The translations under genes and the position numbers were made by a program. A DNA stretch of 45,224 bases from NCBI GenBank assembly GCA_025465465.1, contig JAODND010000026.1, positions 1 to 45,224 of the forward strand, written 5' to 3'. Positions 42,681 through 45,224 of the stretch are shown here, piece after piece. The notes under the pieces were generated by a model that was not told the origin of the DNA, made no database searches, and saw nothing but the letters and a program-made list of their open reading frames with translations. Numbering within the stretch: position 1 is the stretch's first letter; every line of letters starts with the position of its first letter. This DNA comes from Frankiales bacterium. Lineage in GTDB: Bacteria > Actinomycetota > Actinomycetes > Mycobacteriales > SCTD01.

Positions 42681-43940
42681 GTGGTGATGCCGCTGCTCGA
42701 CCAGGACGCGGCATCGCTGTCGCGGCTGCGCCGCATGAAGGCGATCGCCACGGGCCTGCTGGTGGCGTCCGCCGTCGTCTATGGCGTCAGCCTGCAGCTG
42801 TCCGGGGCGTGGGTCGGGTATGTCACGGCGGCCTCCGAGGCGGCCATGGTCGGAGGGCTCGCGGACTGGTTCGCCGTGACCGCGCTGTTCCGCCGGCCGC
42901 TCGGCCTCCCGATCCCGCACACCGGGCTGGTGCCGCGCAAGAAGGACGAGATCGCCCTCAAGCTCGGCGAGTTCGTCACCGGCCACTTCCTCACCCGCGA
43001 GGTCGTGGTCGAGCAGCTGCATGAGGCGCAGTTCCTGCAGCGGACCGCGGCCCGGCTGCGCGAGCCAGGGATCGCCGATCGCCTCGCCCGCGAGGTCGCC
43101 TTCAACGCGAGCACCCTGCTCGGCACCCTCGATGAGGAGGCGCTCGTGGCTTCCGTCGTGGAGCTGGTACGCCGCGACCAGGCTCGCCGCTCCTACGCGC
43201 CGGTGCTCGGCAAGGCGCTCGCCCGGGCCACCGAGGGCGGCGCCCACCGGCCGCTGCTCGACGTCGTGCTCAGCAGGGGCAAGACCCATCTCCGGGCGCA
43301 CCGCGAGGCGCTGCTGCCGCAGCTGCGCGAGTTCGTCGACGACCGCGGCTGGCTGGCAGCGCTGCTCGTCTCCGACCGCCGGCTGCGCAACGTGCTGGTC
43401 GACCTCGCCACGCTGCTCGAGGAGATGGAGCGCAACCCCCGGCACCGGGTGCGGCTCTGGCTCGAGGGCCTGCTGCGCGACATCGCGCGGGCGCTCCAGG
43501 AGGACCGTCAGGTCGCCGCGCGGGTCGACCAGGCCGTCCTGCAGCTCCTGGACGACCCGGCGGCGCTGGCCCAGCTGCACGACCTCGTCACCGACGCTCT
43601 CGGCTCCGTACGCGAGTCGCTCCGCGACGTCGACGGGGAGCTGCAGCAGCGCCTCTCGGCCCTCGTGCTCGACCTCGCCGCGCGGCTCGTCGAGGACGTG
43701 GAGTTCCGGCAGCGCGTCGAGGGGCTCGCGGAGTCCGTGGTCGGGCACGCCGTCGACAACTACGGCGACGAGCTCACGTCGCTCATCCGCACCCAGGTCG
43801 CCCGGTGGGACGCGACGTCGGCCGCCCGCCGCATCGAGCTCGCCGTCGGCCGCGACCTGCAGTTCATCCGTCTCAACGGCACAGCTGTCGGTGCCCTCGC
43901 CGGACTCGCCATCTATGCCGTGACCCGGCTGCTGTCGTAG
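42681..43940 (+). CDS. DUF445 domain membrane protein
   Basis: A 419-residue protein of the DUF445/YjiN-like family. An N-terminal transmembrane helix pair includes the family signature ASEAAMVGGLADWFAVTALFRRPLGLPIPHTG, then a long, charged, helical region (residues about 90-385) with repeated amphipathic helices, and a C-terminal transmembrane helix at about 396-415. GTG 42681 is used; GTG 42684 and ATG 42687 are also possible. Function is unknown. It is probably cotranscribed with the MMPL gene. Confidence 0.88.
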   Translation: MVMPLLDQDAASLSRLRRMKAIATGLLVASAVVYGVSLQLSGAWVGYVTAASEAAMVGGLADWFAVTALFRRPLGLPIPHTGLVPRKKDEIALKLGEFVTGHFLTREVVVEQLHEAQFLQRTAARLREPGIADRLAREVAFNASTLLGTLDEEALVASVVELVRRDQARRSYAPVLGKALARATEGGAHRPLLDVVLSRGKTHLRAHREALLPQLREFVDDRGWLAALLVSDRRLRNVLVDLATLLEEMERNPRHRVRLWLEGLLRDIARALQEDRQVAARVDQAVLQLLDDPAALAQLHDLVTDALGSVRESLRDVDGELQQRLSALVLDLAARLVEDVEFRQRVEGLAESVVGHAVDNYGDELTSLIRTQVARWDATSAARRIELAVGRDLQFIRLNGTAVGALAGLAIYAVTRLLS

Positions 43941-43952
43941 CTCAGGTGAGCT
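43939..43952. terminator. Palindrome at the convergent DUF445/redoxin junction
   Basis: AGCTCA-gg-TGAGCT is a perfect 6+2+6 palindrome covering both stop codons. It may act as a short bidirectional terminator, but the stem is weak and lacks a U-tract. Confidence 0.25.
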
Positions 43953-44910
43953 GGTGGCCCGGGCGGCCGGCGTCGCTCCACTCCTCCCAGAGCTCGAAGA
44001 ACTCCGGGCCGAAGGGGTCCTTGCCGCGCAGCGGCATCGAGGACCGCCGGATGCTGAAGTCGAGGGGTGCGAGGGCGACCGCGGCCTGGAAGTGCTTCTC
44101 GGCGAGCTCCAGGTGGTGGTGGCGGTGCAGCCACGCCGCCAGCCGCCGTTCGGCGCGGGCCTGCCGCACCGCCTCATCGTCCGCCGGGTCGTCCACGACC
44201 GGCGCGGGGCCACCACGGGCCCAGCTGCGGAGGGCGTCGTGGTGCTGGTCCGCGTCGACCTTCGTGAACTCGATGAACTGGTCGTCCCCGGGAGCGATCG
44301 TCGGCGGCTTCACGACGCGACCCTGCTCGTCGAGCCAGACCGTCGACGGCACGTTGACGATCCCGAACACGTCGGAGAGCCGGTGCTCGGGGTCGACCGC
44401 CGTCGTGAGGTCTTCCTGGACCCAGGGCTTGACCGCGTCGACGTCCTCGTCGACGGCGACCGTGATGATCTGCAGCCCGTCGGCCCTGAGCTCGTCGGCG
44501 AGCTGCTTCCATGCCGGCAGCTCGTAGCGGCAGCCGCACCAGGTCGACCAGGCGACCACGGCCGTCTTGCGCCCGGTGCCGGTGAGCGCCACCTCGTTGC
44601 CGTCGACGTCGCGCAGGGTCAGCGGCGGCGCGACCTCGCCGGTGAGGGCGACCTGGCCGCCGGACTCACCGAGCACGGCGACGACGGCGCCCTCGACCTC
44701 CTCCACCGCGAGCGGCCGGCGAAGCGCGGCGGCCACGTCGACGAGCGACACGGGCTCGGTCAGCCGCACCGGGACGCACACCTCACCCCGGCACAGCCCG
44801 GTGTCCTTCAGATCCCACCCGGTGGCCTCGAGCAGTTGCCCGCGGGTGAGCAGCAGCCCCTCGGAAGCGACCGTGACGGCGCTGTCGCCGGTCAGCACGG
44901 TGATCGTCAC
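43942..44910 (-). CDS. Redoxin/TlpA-like thioredoxin-fold protein with CGC active site
   Basis: A 322-residue protein without a signal peptide. Residues about 1-85 are an actinobacterial N-terminal domain with Cys40 and Cys45 (GLCRGEVCVPV). Residues about 92-245 are a redoxin domain (APPLTLRDVDGNEV, AVVAWSTWCGCRYELPAW, VPSTVWLDEQGRVV). The active site reads Trp-Cys125-Gly-Cys127, one residue shorter than the usual CGPC. A helical tail (about 265-322) resembles a TPR-type helix pair. GTG 44910 is taken because the frame upstream is compositional shadow. The role is probably a thiol-disulfide reductase or peroxidase. Confidence 0.85.
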   Translation of the reverse strand: MTITVLTGDSAVTVASEGLLLTRGQLLEATGWDLKDTGLCRGEVCVPVRLTEPVSLVDVAAALRRPLAVEEVEGAVVAVLGESGGQVALTGEVAPPLTLRDVDGNEVALTGTGRKTAVVAWSTWCGCRYELPAWKQLADELRADGLQIITVAVDEDVDAVKPWVQEDLTTAVDPEHRLSDVFGIVNVPSTVWLDEQGRVVKPPTIAPGDDQFIEFTKVDADQHHDALRSWARGGPAPVVDDPADDEAVRQARAERRLAAWLHRHHHLELAEKHFQAAVALAPLDFSIRRSSMPLRGKDPFGPEFFELWEEWSDAGRPGHQLT

Positions 44911-44921
44911 GACCCGGACTC

Positions 44922-44946
44922 TAGAACGCGTTCTCACGCTTGAGAA
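44922..44946. promoter_or_regulatory. Overlapping palindromes upstream of the redoxin gene
   Basis: AGAACGCGTTCT (44923-44934) is a perfect 12-base palindrome; with flanks it matches 7 of 8 fixed positions of the KstR box. It overlaps a second perfect palindrome, TTCTCA-cgct-TGAGAA (44931-44946). Both lie just upstream of the redoxin start (44910) in the 136-base divergent gap. Confidence 0.5.
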
Positions 44947-45002
44947 GCACAGCCAGGTCGCAGCCATCACCCAGCCGCGCTCCAGCGCCGGCTCCGACCG
45001 TG

Positions 45003-45032
45003 GGCAGGTGAAGGGCCCCGCCGGGGCCTGCC
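45003..45032 (+). promoter_or_regulatory. GC-rich hairpin in the leader of the last gene
   Basis: GGCCCC (45014-45019), a 3-base loop and GGGGCC (45023-45028) form a strong stem, extended by GGCA/TGCC (45003-45006 and 45029-45032) across an internal loop. It ends 3 bases before the ribosome-binding site (GAGGAG, 45036-45041) of the downstream gene, so it could be a translation-control element or an upstream terminator. Confidence 0.35.
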
Positions 45033-45046
45033 GACGAGGAGTACAC

Positions 45047-45224
45047 ATGACCGTCCCCGATACCAGGCCACCGATGAGCCGCCGCACGAAGATCGCCGCT
45101 GCGGCCACGACCGGGGCGCTGCTGCTCGGTGGTGGCCTCGCCTTCACCCAGCTCGGCGGGGCCAGTGCAAGCACCGCCGCCGCCCAGCCGGGGCCCGGTG
45201 GCGCGCCGCCCGGCGGGGCCGGCC
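45047..45224 (+). CDS. Exported or membrane-anchored protein, 5' part only
   Basis: The first 59 residues are visible; the gene runs off the window. A basic N-region (RRTK, residues 12-15) and a hydrophobic segment (KIAAAATTGALLLGGGLAFTQL, about 15-36) form a signal peptide or anchor, followed by an Ala/Ser and then Gly/Pro-rich stretch. ATG 45047 follows GAGGAG by 5 bases. No family can be assigned from this fragment. Confidence 0.7.
   Translation, partial: MTVPDTRPPMSRRTKIAAAATTGALLLGGGLAFTQLGGASASTAAAQPGPGGAPPGGAG

Noticed and set aside
44931..44946. HspR (HAIR) or HrcA (CIRCE) heat-shock site upstream of the redoxin
   Set aside because: Only one CTTGAG-like half is present and the spacing does not fit the HAIR consensus; CIRCE arms are absent.
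1..45224. Mobile element, prophage, CRISPR, toxin-antitoxin or classical defence system
   Set aside because: No transposase, integrase, direct-repeat array, tRNA attachment site or nuclease gene was found, and composition is uniform across the window.

Overview
The window is GC-rich, densely packed chromosomal DNA from an actinobacterium. Supporting signs are frequent GTG starts, strong G/C bias at third codon positions, ATGA/GTGA start-stop overlaps, an F420-type luciferase-like oxidoreductase, an MmpL-like RND transporter, Lrp/GntR/TetR/MarR regulators, and a histidase whose cofactor triad is Cys-Ser-Gly as in Streptomyces. I cannot name the genus. I found 41 protein genes (the first and last are cut by the window edges), no rRNA, tRNA or CRISPR, no insertion sequence and no phage gene. 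No gene-free gap exceeds about 140 bases.

Layout. 1-5.6 kb holds housekeeping and accessory genes: an aldo/keto reductase (partial), a secreted LVIVD-repeat protein, a luciferase-like monooxygenase, a small SRPBCC-like protein, an AlkZ-like winged-helix protein and a type-B carboxylesterase. 5.7-17.2 kb holds a DHRS1-like SDR, a FadR-type GntR regulator, and a nine-gene unit in which every gene overlaps the next. That unit contains a lipoprotein solute receptor, a fused LivH-LivM permease, two LivG/LivF ATPases, an anchored surface protein, a two-TM protein, a class II aldolase-fold enzyme, an ACMSD-like amidohydrolase and an acyl-CoA-ligase-like enzyme. I read this as an uptake-plus-catabolism system for an unidentified carboxylic acid, possibly aromatic. 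A CCATCATT element is shared by the esterase/SDR promoter and the GntR/operon promoter, which suggests a single regulon.

17.2-19.5 kb is a DrrAB-type exporter with a divergent MarR gene. 19.5-28.4 kb is an amine (polyamine/GABA-like) catabolic locus. One arm has an Lrp regulator, a class III aminotransferase and a PuuB-like FAD oxidase. The divergent arm has an APC permease, a second class III aminotransferase and two aldehyde dehydrogenases. 28.4-33.8 kb holds an endoglycoceramidase-like GH5 enzyme, a DUF4234 protein, an acetoacetate-decarboxylase-like protein, a TetR/MFS pair with a 20-bp palindromic operator, and a DksA/TraR zinc-finger protein.

33.7-40.4 kb is a divergent histidine-utilisation locus: hutH-hutU-hutI on the minus strand, and an M20 amidohydrolase plus hutF on the plus strand. 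Together they give a five-step route to glutamate in which the M20 enzyme probably replaces HutG. 40.5-45.2 kb holds an MMPL transporter, a DUF445 protein, a redoxin with CGC in place of CGPC, and the start of an exported protein. All nine convergent gene pairs in the window end within -20 to +9 bases of each other.
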